A stretch of DNA of 64,000 nt from Karstenula rhodostoma CBS 690.94 (lineage: Eukaryota; Ascomycota; Dothideomycetes; Pleosporales; Didymosphaeriaceae), in contig MU001507.1 in the NCBI GenBank assembly GCA_010093485.1, positions 1,128,844-1,192,843 on the forward strand, written 5' to 3'. This document shows positions 42,932 to 54,547 of the stretch, piece after piece. The first letter of the stretch is position 1. Each line of letters begins with the position of its first letter. Below the pieces are notes generated by a model. The model worked only from the letters and a program-made list of their open reading frames with translations. It was not told the origin of the DNA and made no database searches. The translations under genes and the position numbers were made by a program.

Positions 42932-44931
42932 ATGTCGCTCCTCAGACAGCTTCCACGGACTCGTCTGTATGTCTGCCCACGATGCATACGCAAACAACGA
43001 CCCTCAATCGAAGGTCAGCGGCGGAAGGGCACCTGGGCCCAGAAGATCATGGACCCGGCACAAGAAGCATCACAATGGGAACAGCGGGCCAATAAGATAA
43101 AGAACGGGCTTGACAAGAGCATGCTGACCATTCTGGAAGAGCGAGGCTTTGTGAAGGATGTTGCCGGGTACGCGAGGTGACCTTTACGGCGAAACAACAG
43201 CTGACAGGCTGCGTAGAGGCCGACAGCAGCTCGATTGGCTCCTTACGCAGAAGCCAATTGGAGCATACGTGGGCGTGGACCCAACCGCACCCTCGATGCA
43301 TGTCGGACATCTCCTCCCATTCATGGCGCTGTTTTGGCTGTACCTATCCGGCTACCCCTCCGTCACACTGGTGAGCGCCATGACCCACCCAATGCAGACC
43401 AGCCTCGCTGACAACATCACAGCTAGGAGCGGGTACTGTTCTAATAGGAGATCCATCCGGACGAACGACCGAGCGCGCGCGCCAGGCAGACGATGTCCGG
43501 ACGATGAACATACTCAATATGCGCAGGCAGATTGTCCAGCTTTGGACGCACGTGAAGTGTCTTGGAATCAAGCATCGATTCCCCGCGGAGATAAGCAGAT
43601 CTAGGAAGTTCTTGGATAACCATACATGGCTGCAGAATCTTAGTGCGACAGAGCTGATGCGGGATCTGGGCTCAGGCATGCGGCTTGGCTCCATGCTTGC
43701 TCGAGATTCGTAAGGCACCCAGGTCATATTGCCCTACGGATGCTCACTAACCTTGCTACAGGGTGAAGGTGCGCATGGAGAATGGCGAAGGCATGGCCTT
43801 CTCTGAATTCAGCTACCCGCTTTTTCAAGCATACGATTGGTGGTGGATGTACAACAAACACGGCGTACAGCTTCAGCTCGGTGGTTCTGACCAGTACGGT
43901 AATCTTTGTGCTGGCATGGATGCCGTGGGCCACATGCGCAAGATCCGTGGGGACCAGCGAGTGGGATCGGAAGACGATATCACCAATGGGACTTTCGGCC
44001 TTGCAACACCACTACTCACGACAGCCTCAGGCGAGAAATTTGGAAAAAGCGCCGGCAACGCTGTTTGGCTAGACAAACAAATGATGAACTCGTTCGATCT
44101 CTACCAGGTACGTTTCAACCTTTTTCGAAGGGCGATGCTGACTTGTTGCAGTACTTCCTCCGAACCGCGGACAATGATGTCGAACGCTACCTGAAGCTAT
44201 TCACATTTTTGCCCATTCAACACATCGACCTGGTCATGGAGAGTCAACGAAAAGATGAATCGAAACGCACCGCCCAGCACATCCTCGCCAAGGAGGTCGT
44301 TGAACTTGCCCATGGAGCAGAAGACGCAAAGAAGGCCGAAGCTGCGCACAAGGAGGCTTTCAGTCAAGGCACGCACACATTCTCGCTTTCCGGACTCAGA
44401 AAGACCCTCGAAGAAATAAAGAAAAAGGATCAGCCTGATAACGTAGATGAAGGCGAATTGAAGCTCCTTGCCTACAAGAAGACTTATGCTTCTTCGTCTA
44501 CTTCACAGACGGCCACAGGCACTACTGCAGAGGACTCCCAAAAAGGTGCCTCTAATGTAATAACTTTGCCGCTGACCTTGCTTTCGGAAGGTTCTTTTCC
44601 GGGTGTACTACACGCTGCCGGACTCGTTGGCTCGAAAAGCGAAGGTCATCGCCTCATAGCTAAGAGGGGCGCATACGTTGTCCTACCCAATTCTGGGTCG
44701 CCGGAAAACCCGTCTGGTCTGAAGTGGGAGCAAATCCCGGATGCCATTAGCACGACCGATCCAAACCAGTACCTACTTGATTGGGAGGCGCTCGTCCTAC
44801 GATCTGGCAAATCGAAGATTCAAATATGTCGGATTATCACCGAAGAGCAGTTCGAAACGGAAGGCCTCACCTGCCCTGGGTGGGAAGAGTTCAAGGCCAG
44901 ACGGGCAGAGTCGGGCGAACAGGCACAGTAG
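42932..44931 (+). CDS. MSY1: Tyrosyl-tRNA synthetase, mitochondrial
   Basis: Charges mitochondrial tRNA-Tyr; the Neurospora ortholog (CYT-18) also splices group I introns. Exons 42932-43176, 43217-43370, 43423-43709, 43762-44107 and 44152-44931; sum 1812 bases, 603 residues. Basic presequence (MSLLRQLPRTRLYVCPRC), HIGH-type motif PTAPSMHVGHLLP, tRNA-binding region, GGSDQYGN, KMSKS-type motif EKFGKSAGNA, and a C-terminal S4-like domain (GSKSEGHRLIAKRGAYV). Intron 43177-43216 is only 40 bases (branch GCTGAC, TAG acceptor); it gives the spacing DVAGYARGRQQLDWLLTQK expected before IGAYVG. The other introns are 52, 52 and 44 bases. ATG follows GCGACC. Confidence 0.93.
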
Positions 44932-45793
44932 AGACAACGCGTCACACCTGTACTTATAGACTTTGTAAACAATGTACTTCAGTAGGATGTTTGTGCAGGC
45001 AAGTTATGAGCACGGCATGCACAGGGTAATAGTGTATGTAGCAATGCTTTTACATCCCTGCCTCCATGGGTAGAAAGGAGGACTGATTGTCAGAGCATTT
45101 TTCTATCGCCGATTGTTGAGAAAGAGAAGTGGGTTCTTGCTCCTCCTCGTAACCGTAAGGTGTAACGGCGAATGCGGTCTAGCATTACTAAAGACTCGTG
45201 GGTCAACGTGTACTCGACCAGAAGGTATACATCACAGTGCTGAAGAGGTACGCGCGCAATAAGCTTTCGATTGTAAATCGCATATCGAGTATGTAAAATC
45301 GCGGGCGTCGCTGCCCTGCATCATGGGAGCTCCGTCGCACGCTCGACTCGTCGCGCTCGTATGCCGCCACCAAAAACACCTTGCCAGTTCGAGGTCAGAA
45401 ATTTTGTCCAAGCGTCCGTTGTGTAACAAGGAGGGTGTGCCGAACGCAGATATCATGCTGCCTCCTCGACTACACGACGAACCACTTAGGCCCGGTAAAG
45501 GGAGAGTTCGAAGGCGGAAGAGGAGGACAGCTCATCTGCTACACGCTAGACTTTCATCATCTGCGCGAGTGTTAGTTTCTGGGGAACCGGTGCTGGTGGG
45601 CAGGTGCTTACTTGTTTTAAACTGGAAGGATGGAGAGCAAGAGTTGAGCGGCCGGCAGATTTTGTGTCGGTGGGGAGCTTGGACGCTTAGTCACGATTTT
45701 AGCGCCTGAACTTTTTGAGACGAAGCATGAGCATCAGGAGACACGATGCTGTAAGTATCATTCAGCTGCGTCAGAAAGACGAATTGTTCGACG
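44932..45793. other. 862 bases without a recognisable gene
   Basis: A 128-codon frame at 45323-45709 is basic and unlike any family I know. No RNA gene seen. Confidence 0.4.
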
Positions 45794-48059
45794 ATGATGA
45801 GCTTGAGGCAAGCTACGCAGCACTTGAACAGTCGCAGCTCATGTCTCCGGAGCTCATACGCTGAGATCTCGCGATTCGTCCGTACGCGCAGTCACTGGAC
45901 CGCGTTCCGAGCTCCAGCAGCCTGTTCGCAGACATCAATTCGCAATATCGGCACTGTAATCAGACCAGATTCGAAAGCCAAAGAGGCTTTGGATAGCTAT
46001 AGAACGACATGTAAGCAAACTATCGACTGGATTAAGCTTTTCGTCCCCCAGTTGACCATCTTACCAGTACATCCTGAGGATTGGAGTGCCCTTGCGAAGC
46101 TAAATCCCGCATGGGAAACAGCAAAGCCTGGCTCAGAGGTGGCATTCTCGGGCTACCTACAGAGTCGCCGTGATGTGAACAAAAAACTTTCCTTCGCCGT
46201 TTTGCGCAACATAGAACAAAACCTTGCGATTCAGGTCGTCTCGAATGCCAACGATGAGGGCAGCGTGGAAGCAGAAGCGCACAATCAGTTGAAGATGCTA
46301 CGGGAATGGACGCCTGTAGTTGTCAAAGGCACTCTCAAGGAGCGCGCAGCCCCTCTCAAACAAGGCCCCAATGCTACTACACCCCGGGGCGAGACCCCGA
46401 TGATGAATACGCGGGAGATTGCCTTGACATCCATCACTCCGCTCAACGAGGTGCCCAAGGATATCATTATCAAGAGCGAGGCAGTGTACGGACCTGAACA
46501 GCGTCATCTGCAGCTTCGCACTGATTGGTCGGCGCGAGGTCGCCTTATCACGCGGAGCAATGCCATCCATGAAGCAAGGAAATTCTTACATGCACGAGAG
46601 TTTGTAGAGATTGAAACGCCTCTTCTCTTCAAATCAACACCCGAGGGTGCACGCGAATTTCTGGTGCCGACACGAAACAAGGGTCTCGCATATGCATTGC
46701 CTCAGAGCCCGCAGCAATATAAACAGATACTGATGGCTTCTGGCTTTCCCAAGTATTATCAGTTTGCAAAATGCTTTCGCGATGAGGACTTGAGAGCGGA
46801 TCGCCAACCAGAGTTTACGCAGGTGAGACTGGCCTCCTCGCGATACCTTTGATATATGACTGACAATAATGTAGCTTGATATGGAGATGTCATTCGCAGA
46901 CGAAGAGACGGTAATGGCAGAGATTGAGGCTCTGATTAGCAAGGTTTGGCAAAAGATAAGCGCAGCACCAAAGCTTGTGACGCCATTTGCGCGAATGACT
47001 TACCATGAGGCAATGTCATCCTACGGCTCAGATAAACCAGATCTTCGTTATAGCGCAACGGTAAGTATCGCGATGTCCTAAAGCATTCTCTGCTAATGCT
47101 TTCAGATCCACGAAGTCACCGAACGTTTGGAGAGCGATTTTGTCGGTAAAATAACATCACTCCAGCATCCCGCAGTCGACGCGTTCAAGATGTCACTTTC
47201 AGGCGATCCAGCCACTAATCGTAAATTCATCGCCGAGTTCTTTGACAGCCCAGAAGGCGCTCCTTTCCTGCAAAATCCCGATGGCCAACCCGCTACCTTC
47301 TGCGGCGACGCCCGTCAGCCCATGGGCGGTCTGGGGCCTCTCGGGCACCGCTTTGCAATGGAAGCACCTGCCGAACTATCGGTCGATCACGGCGAGCTCT
47401 TGGTGATGCAAGCACGACCCCACGGTCCCTTCACCGGCGGATCAACTGTACTCGGAAACCTGCGTCTGGCGTTGTACAAAGCCGCAGCTGCGCAAGGTCT
47501 GATTGAACCACCGCACTGGAAGGATTTCCGATTCGTCTGGATCATAGATTTTCCACTCTTCTCTCCGACGAACGATGCAGAGCCCGGCCAAGGCGGTACC
47601 GCCGGCCTTGCATCCACACACCACCCCTTTACGGCACCCAAGACTGCTGCTGACCTCGACATGCTCCTGACAGACCCTACCAAAGTAATCGCGGCACACT
47701 ACGACATTGTGGTGAATGGTGTGGAGCTTGGAGGCGGTAGCCGGCGTATTCACAATGCTGAGGTGCAGGAGTTCATCTTTCGCGAGGCGCTAAAGATGAA
47801 GCCGGAACGGATCGAGGACTTCAGGCATTTGCTCGACGTGCTGAGAAGCGGATGTCCGCCGCATGCGGGGATTGCGCTGGGGTGGGACCGTCTGATGACC
47901 CTGTTGACGGGATGTGAGAGCGTGAGGGATGTCATTGCGTTCTCGAAGAGTGGTAGTGGAGAGGACGCATTAGTGAAGAGCCCGAATAGAGCCACGAGGG
48001 AGCAGTGGGAGACGTATCATTTGAGAGTGGCAGAGGAGGCTGCTGAGGAAGAGGCATAG
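45794..48059 (+). CDS. MSD1: Aspartyl-tRNA synthetase, mitochondrial
   Basis: Class II synthetase charging mitochondrial tRNA-Asp. Exons 45794-46822, 46875-47060 and 47106-48059; introns of 52 and 45 bases; 722 residues. Arg/Ser-rich presequence, OB-fold anticodon domain ([23 protein letters not shown]), catalytic core with [13 protein letters not shown], motif 2 ([17 protein letters not shown]), the GAD-like insertion ([12 protein letters not shown]), and motif 3 ([10 protein letters not shown]). C-terminus ends in an acidic tail. Two in-frame ATGs open the gene (45794, 45797). Same strand as the mitochondrial TyrRS gene just upstream. Intact. Confidence 0.95.
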
Positions 48060-48313
48060 AACCCTTACCTATGGTGGATATGTGTACACTCTGTATTATA
48101 TTGTATGAACTATTGAGCATGTATAGACTAGGTGTAGCCTCGGGGACGCTTTGAGGCTTTGGTTTTACCAGCATATACTGGATAGGGTGTTGCACATCAT
48201 ATGCATGTTAGTCACGGGTCAGTCGCGACCGAAGCGCAACTACGCCTGTCAAAAGAAACATACAGACGTTAAGCACGTGGACCCGCAGCCTCGGACGGAC
48301 ACTGGTGTGGGGG

Positions 48314-48448
48314 CTCTCGTGGGAACATAAAGCCAAGGCCTTTGCCAGTCAGATGTAGAATAGTTGATCCTAGAGTAACTCAGCTTACTAGACAAGCTTA
48401 TAATCTTGACCTAATACTGTATCGCCGGTGTTCACCTTCCTGTGAGAG
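48314..48448 (+). mobile_element. MITE family 1, copy 3 (135 bp)
   Basis: Begins CTCTCGTGGGAACATAAAG and ends with ACCTTCCTGTGAGAG. Flanks TGGGGG and TGGAGG are a near-perfect 6-base duplication. Confidence 0.78.
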
Positions 48449-48468
48449 TGGAGGGTCAGAATTACAGT

Positions 48469-48596
48469 CTCCCCTGGCTCGGAAGCCTAGCTTCGCACGG
48501 CTGTCAGGGTTTGCAATGACAGAATGTGTATGTAAATTGGTCCTTTCACACCCTACACGTCAGTGCGAGGCTAGGCCTCCGACGAGCCAGGGGGAG
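48469..48596 (+). mobile_element. MITE family 2 (128 bp), single copy
   Basis: Inverted ends: left CTCCCCTGGCTCGGAAGCCT..., right complement CTCCCCCTGGCTCGTCGGAG..., both reaching CGCAC. The pairing covers about 30 bases. No clear target duplication. Lies 20 bases from the family 1 copy. The remaining gap to PIL1 (48597-49195) shows no gene. Confidence 0.6.
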
Positions 48597-49195
48597 CATA
48601 GGCAATCTGCAGCATTCGAAATAATATACACGTCTGTCTGTGCCGTCCGTTGCGGCGCGAAAACCACTGTCCGGTCTACCTCTCCGCCCAACAACAAGTT
48701 TCCCTGGGTTACGCTGTGGAGCCCCTTTCAATGACGATATCCACAGCAAATGACATCTAGTGAGACGCCACCTACACACTAACCCCTAACGTGCTGGAAA
48801 CGGTTAGGGAAATCAAGTTGTGCGCCGCTTCTGCAGCCTTGCCATGGGTGAGCAGGGCTGTCACCGAGCACCAAGGGGCACATGCCGTTGCAAGGCACCC
48901 AGGAGTGACCAATTGGGATGACAGAGGAGGCGTCGTACCGCTTTTGGAGGAGCTGGACCAGGATTGCCAGCAGCTTGCGGAATGATGCGCGAGCTGCGGG
49001 TGTTCGCACAGTGCTGGTGGAGACGATCTGCACTAGTGGGAGCTGGATCGCCGACTCGGATGACGTAGCGCTGCGTCCTCCGCCATACAAACATGGTCGT
49101 CGCCCTCGCTGCAGCCTTCCTCAACACCATACCCACACCGTCGCACCTTCAGCCCGCTCTATAACGGACAGTGACTGCCTCATTCCACCGCCAAC

Positions 49196-50669
49196 ATGCA
49201 CAGGTGAGTAGGCGCTGCCTTGGGGACCGCTTGCACGTACGCTGACCACAATCCCTTTCAGAACATACTCGATGCGCCAGTCGCGCGCCCCGACGGCGTC
49301 GCAGATCCAGAACCCGCCGCCTCCGTCTTCGTCGACAAAATCTGGGCGTTTCTTTGGCAGGGCAAATATCGGTACGTTGGCACCTCTAGCACCCTCCTTA
49401 GGTCATCCGGACCCTTCCGCACGACCTTATCGCACACGCGCACCCGCGCGAAGCGTCCTTCTACAGTCGCATATCTTGGCCATTTCCAAGAGACGATACG
49501 TGAAAGATGCCTGGTTTAGGGGAGAGGGCGCGCCATGTGTCGCTTCGCAATAGACCAGGAACGAACGGGGCTAATCGTTTCTCAGGACACACCTTCCGCC
49601 ACAAGGCTGCGGGTTCCTTCGGGCCCGATCTCGCGAAGAAGCTCTCGGCGCTAGTGAAGATGGAGAAGAACGTTATGCGCTCCATGGAGCTTGTCAGCAG
49701 GGAACGCATGGAGGTTGCTGTAAGCTTGCGACCTGTGATGTCATGACGAGGCAGTTGCTCACATATGGGCAGCAACAACTTTCGATCTGGGGTGAGGCTT
49801 GCGACGACGATGTCTCCGATGTCACCGACAAGTTGGGTGTTCTGATCTATGAGATTGGCGAGCTCGAGGACCAGTTCGTCGACCGCTACGACCAGTACCG
49901 TGTGACCATCAAGAGCATCCGAAACATTGAGGCGTCTGTCCAGCCCAGTCGCGATCGTGAGTCAGAAGTTCTCCTTGCGCTATGCCCCGTCCTGACTACG
50001 TACTAGGCAAACAAAAGATCACCGACCAAATTGCCCAACTGAAGTACAAGGAGCCAAACTCGCCCAAGATCGTTGTTCTTGAGCAGGAGCTCGTCCGCGC
50101 CGAGGCTGAGTCTTTGGTCGCTGAGGCACAGCTTTCCAACATCACCCGTGAGAAGTTGAAGGCTGCCTTCACGTACCAGTTCGATGCGCTCCGTGAGCAC
50201 AGTGAAAAGATCGCCATCATTGCCGGCTTCGGAAAACACCTCCTTGAGCTCGTTGACGACACCCCTGTGACCCCTGGAGAGACCAGGAACGCTTATGACG
50301 GCTACGAGGCCAGCAAGGCGTAAGTATATCCTGCTCATTTCCACAACGCTCGATGCTAATGATCTGCGCAGCATCATTCAGGACTGCGAGGATGCTCTGA
50401 CCAACTGGGTCACGCAGAACGCTGCTGTCAGCTCCAAGCTCTCCATCCGCGCTCGCACGCTCTCGCAACGTCGCAAGAACACTCACCGCGGCGAAGGCGT
50501 TGACCTTTCCCATCAGGATCAGCCGCTCGGCGACAGGGAATCCGGTCTCTGGATCCCGGCTTCAGAGCACGCAGGTAATGGTTATGAGGACGAGGAGGAT
50601 GACCTCGACGCCCCATCCACGATCGCGGAGACTCGAGGTCGCGAGGAGGAGAGGGTAGTTGATGCTTAG
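49196..50669 (+). CDS. PIL1: Eisosome core protein PIL1/LSP1
   Basis: BAR-domain protein forming eisosomes, the plasma-membrane furrows of fungi. Six exons: 49196-49203, 49262-49371, 49586-49719, 49773-49956, 50007-50319 and 50372-50669; 348 residues. The first exon is only eight bases (ATGCACAG) and splices into MHRTYSMRQSRAPT. A 214-base second intron is long for this locus. BAR-domain landmarks: GSFGPDLAKKLSALVKMEKN, RERMEVAQQLSIWGE, VSDVTDKLGVLIYEIGELED, KQKITDQIAQLKYKEPNS, FDALREHSEKIAIIAGFGKHLLELVDD. The Ser/Thr-rich N-terminus with basic residues is the expected Pkh-kinase target region. Acidic C-terminal tail typical for the family. Confidence 0.96.
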
Positions 50670-51714
50670 GTCCTTGAGTAACAGGGACAGTAGCGCTTCA
50701 CTTTTCTGATGATCCAGCTCCTCAACCTACGATGTATACCCCTGACGGAGCGACGGAGGAGCGAGATAATACTATGTTCACGTGGACTATGTAATGCGCC
50801 ATGGGCGGATAGGCCTAGTTCTCAGGCTGCTTCCTAGCTCGGGTCGTTCGGCTGCGTACACATGTATAGCGATTGTTTGATGTCTCACGATTGGATGCTG
50901 GAACGATAGGATTATGTACCTGGAAGCGGCTTTGGGCTGGATAATAATGGGGACGCTAAATAGTAATTTCTTCAACTTGTCGTAACTCTTCCGCTGACTC
51001 TGCTGTTGCTGTATTACTTAAAAATTTCCATGTCTTGCCATAGAAGGGCTACTACGAACCACGTTTGTCTCCTTGTGTGACTGAACGCATCTCCTTCTAT
51101 AGGAAACTTCTGTAAGATATCACACGCAGATGTCGTGGAAACGCAAAGACTGGATGTTGCAAAAGCTTCTTTCGTTTTGGAATAACCGAGAAACTTGTTT
51201 TGCCCTCCAAAACCTTCCAGGTGTAGATATTTGGCGCGCACTGATCTGCACCATCTAAGAGTAACGGATGCAATCCATGCAATTCACATATTGCTGTTGC
51301 ATTGCACGCATGAAGCGGTACTTAGTTCGCGGCGTCGGACCGTCTAACCGGTACATGTACTATCATCATTATCGTGTCTTCGTTCCTAAATTCTAGCCGC
51401 TGCATGAGCATGTCCTGGTAATTTCGGTCGACCGCAATCCGGAAGTACGCGCGACATCTAGGCGATGCGCTTGGTATCTGGAAGCTGCTTAGTGACATGA
51501 CTACACGCATTTGGCGTGAGGCAAACCAGCAGAAAGTTTCGGAGTCGCGAACGTCCATCCGAACGTCACCGGTACAGAAGCTCCGCTATCCATACTGTGG
51601 GGCACCTTCCTTTCGTCTGGATCGGCAAGAGCGACCACATCCCGAGTAATCAATAAACCAGCTTCGTTGGCAGCAATTTTACTTCGACTCCAAAACACAA
51701 GATTGACCGCAACT
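50670..51714. other. 1 kb intergenic, possible minus-strand coding remnant
   Basis: Minus-strand frames at 51322-51558 (ending VPVRRSDAAN) and 51501-51806 read somewhat like protein but do not join. No family resemblance; could be decayed coding sequence. Confidence 0.25.
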
Positions 51715-52855
51715 ATGAGTGGTGTGAAGAAGTACGAGATCACCGAGGTACGTGAACATGTTGAGATGGAGGGGTAGCTTCCTGCCCCGCTATCCTCACC
51801 ACCCATAAACGCTCACCGCATTGCACGACATGCCGTTGCGACGCGACCACTGCCCACTTGCTATGGTTATGAACAGAGACTGACCTTGCTACGTTCAGCC
51901 ATGGCTCAAGCTCCACTGCGCCCTTGGTGAAGCGCCGTTCTGGGAAGAATCCACCAACACCCTTCGCTTCGTCGACGTGGAAAAGCAAGAGCTGCACCAC
52001 GTGTCCCTCGCCGAAGGTCCCTCGTCCCACAAAGTCGTCAATCAGCACGACATCAGCATAGGCTGCACCGCCGACATCGAAGGCAACGACACCGAGTTCA
52101 TCTTCGGCGGCAAGTACGGCTACGGCATCTGCAACCGGCAGACGGGCGAGTACCGCTGGATCAAGAAAGTATGGTCTGACGAGGAAGTAAAGGCAGGCAA
52201 GCCGGATAAGTTCCGCGGCAACGATGGCGCTGTCGACAGTGGAGGCAGATTCTGGGTCGGATTCATGTTCGATCCGCTGGTCGCTGAGATGAACAATGAG
52301 GGCGCGGTGTTCAGATTGCATCCTGACGGGACGCTGGATCGTCCGTTGAATGAAATTACGATCCCGAACGGGACGTCATGGAACCAGACGGACGATACTA
52401 TGTTCTTTGCCGACAGTCCCTTCAAGACGATCTACCAATTTGACTACGATGCGAAGACCGGAAACGTATCGAACAAACGCCCGTTCTTTGTCATGCCCGA
52501 AGACAACAGGTATGGCGAGGATGCGGTGCCGGATGGTCATTGCATTGATGAGGAGGGATACCTGTGGACAGCGCTACACGGAGGAAGCCGTGTGTTGAGG
52601 ATCTCGCCGAAGGGCGATATCGTTGCAGAGATCAAGGTACCGACGAGCCAGCCGACATGCCCGTGTTTCGTCGGCGAGGAGCTAGTCATCACAAGTGCGG
52701 GCGGCAACGCTGGTGAAGGAGGAAAGCCTGTCGACGAGAACGCGGGAAGTGTGTTTAAGATCAATGTGGGCGTTAGAGGAATGAAGAGGTTCCAGTTCAA
52801 GGGCGGTGTTGCAGTAGAAGGTGGCAAGGTGGACGGGAAAATTGTGTCGGAGTAG
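51715..52855 (+). CDS. SMP-30/gluconolactonase-like protein (regucalcin family)
   Basis: Six-bladed beta-propeller lactonase, calcium- or zinc-dependent. Exons 51715-51747 and 51899-52855; 329 residues. Exon 1 encodes MSGVKKYEITE; the 151-base intron has GTACGT and TTCAG. Probable metal-binding residues: Glu in LGEAPFW, Asn in PNGTSWNQT, Asp in PDGHCIDEEG. Repeat blades end in GGKYGYG, GRFWVGF, LWTALHGG. No signal peptide seen, so cytosolic. Substrate (sugar lactone, ester or other) cannot be told from sequence. Convergent with SAM37, 110 bases apart. Confidence 0.88.
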
Positions 52856-52965
52856 ACTCGTGTCGGAGTAGACAACAACACATTTTTTGTTACATTGGAC
52901 AAGCATGGGGTATATAGCGCCAGTGGTGACAAACTCTATATTACAGAAAGCCGTTCGATGGGTAT

Positions 52966-54360
52966 TCATCTAGGCAACGCACTCAAGAAGCTTTCAACAC
53001 CAAAGCCTTCGAACACAGGCTGCAAAGGGCGAAGGGCCCAGAAAATGACCGGCCCGTCCCGTGGTGATCTGCGGTGCTGTATTGCCAACGCAGCGAGTCC
53101 TATAGCAGCTGCGGTCGTAACGGTGGCAAGCGTGCTGATCGCGAGCGGGCTAGGGAGTGATGAACTCGCAGTTTGTGATGGGTTGTTGTGACCATGTCGC
53201 ACTTTGGGAGCTTGTTGAAGTGCATTGGGTAGGACTCCATCATGCACGACCGCCCGAAATTGTGGGATGAACGCCTTTGGTCGTCTGCTCGCCCAAGGCA
53301 ATTGCAAGCCAAAGTCGCTAGCCACAGCTTTGCCTGTAGCCACAGACCACACATCAGCAGGCTTGATCTCTTCGTTGTGCAGTAGTTTTTCCCGTAGACG
53401 CTCGATGTACCCTTCGATTCTCGGATACTTTGTTTGTATGGCTTCTCTGACCCACGCTTGTGGCACTGGCGCATACCGCAGCAAAGACAAGTAACCAAAG
53501 GCGAGGCAGTCGAGACTAGAGGGATGATCACCCCCAAAAAGGTAGGCTTTCTTCCCCAACTGGTCGGCCAACGGCTGCAAGACTTCGTTCGAGAGGGCAT
53601 CGAGCTTGAATCGCGCGGCGTATATCGGAGAACTGAGGAGACCTCCTTTCCCTCTCCCCATGTGGAGAGCGGGCGGGTGTTCTTCCGACGGTATCCCGGC
53701 CGCCCTCTTCGCAGCTTCGTATTCGGATGTCGCGGTGCCTCTGCCTGGACCATTTGTGTCTTCGCTTGCTTGCGCCACGTCCAGACTGCTCAAGCCTAGA
53801 TGCGCGGTTCTTGACCTAGCTATATCTCGTCGTTTTGGAGGTATGATATAGTTGACATGCCATGGGAGGATCGCGGTATACGCAGCGGAAGTGGTCGTAG
53901 CGTAGTTCTCGGATGAGACGTAGAGGTAGAGGTCGAGCAACGGACCGGCGGTAGATTCGAGTAAGGAGATGAGCCTATGATGTCCTGTCAAAACAACGGA
54001 AAGGCGAATTTGCTAGAAGTATCATACGCTGTGCTATCTCTCTGTTGCTGGGGAGTTTGGTCGGCGTCGAGATCGTAGGCGTAGTCCTTGCGAAGATGAG
54101 AAACTATGTTGGTGAACCCAGTGATTTTCTTGTCGCCGTCCACGAAAAGCGGGAAATCCCCTGTTCAATTAGTATCTTGCGCCAGAACTTGGACTTGGAG
54201 TGAACATACCTTTCGGGCTAAGTGAAGGGTCATAGTCGGCTATGAGCGTCCATCTGTCGCGAGGAAGGGTGTGATTGAGGTAGGCCACAGCAGCGAGGCA
54301 TGCAGGATCAATGGAGGGAAGGCCAAACGCTGGACCCCAGACATGGAGTTCTAGGACCAT
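52966..54360 (-). CDS. SAM37: SAM37/metaxin-like sorting and assembly subunit
   Basis: Peripheral subunit of the mitochondrial outer-membrane SAM complex that inserts beta-barrel proteins. Exons on the minus strand: 54360-54210, 54160-54028 and 53974-52966; sum 1293 bases, 430 residues. Splice at 54027/53975 (acceptor ...ATCATAG) joins QQQRDSTA to LISLLESTAGPLLDLYLYVSS. Thioredoxin-like N-terminal domain (VLELHVWGPAFGLPSIDPACL), helical GST-C-like region with FGGDHPSSLDCLAFGYL, and a C-terminal hydrophobic helix (LAISTLATVTTAAAIGLAAL) for membrane association. Start ATG 54360-54358. Divergent from the downstream plus-strand gene. Confidence 0.9.
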
Positions 54361-54547
54361 TGCTGATGTTCACTTTCGATGCGTGGTGAAACATTGAAGA
54401 TGATGCATCTTCGCTAATCGCTCCTGCCAGTGCAATTGCTTGGCGCCTGCGAATACGCGACCATGTGACACCGCGCTTCACCAGAAAGCGTCTCACGTCA
54501 TTCACTCCACGCTTCACAGTGCAAGTCTCATACGTGCATCGCGAAAC
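54361..54547. promoter_or_regulatory. Bidirectional promoter SAM37 / conserved fungal gene
   Basis: 187 bases between divergent start codons. Confidence 0.5.

Noticed and set aside
43160..43180. One-base frameshift in the mitochondrial TyrRS
   Set aside because: The 40-base intron 43177-43216 with a GCTGAC branch and TAG acceptor restores frame and gives better spacing to IGAYVG.
51740..52321. 193-codon minus frame over the SMP-30-like gene
   Set aside because: Antisense shadow; the plus-strand propeller is complete.
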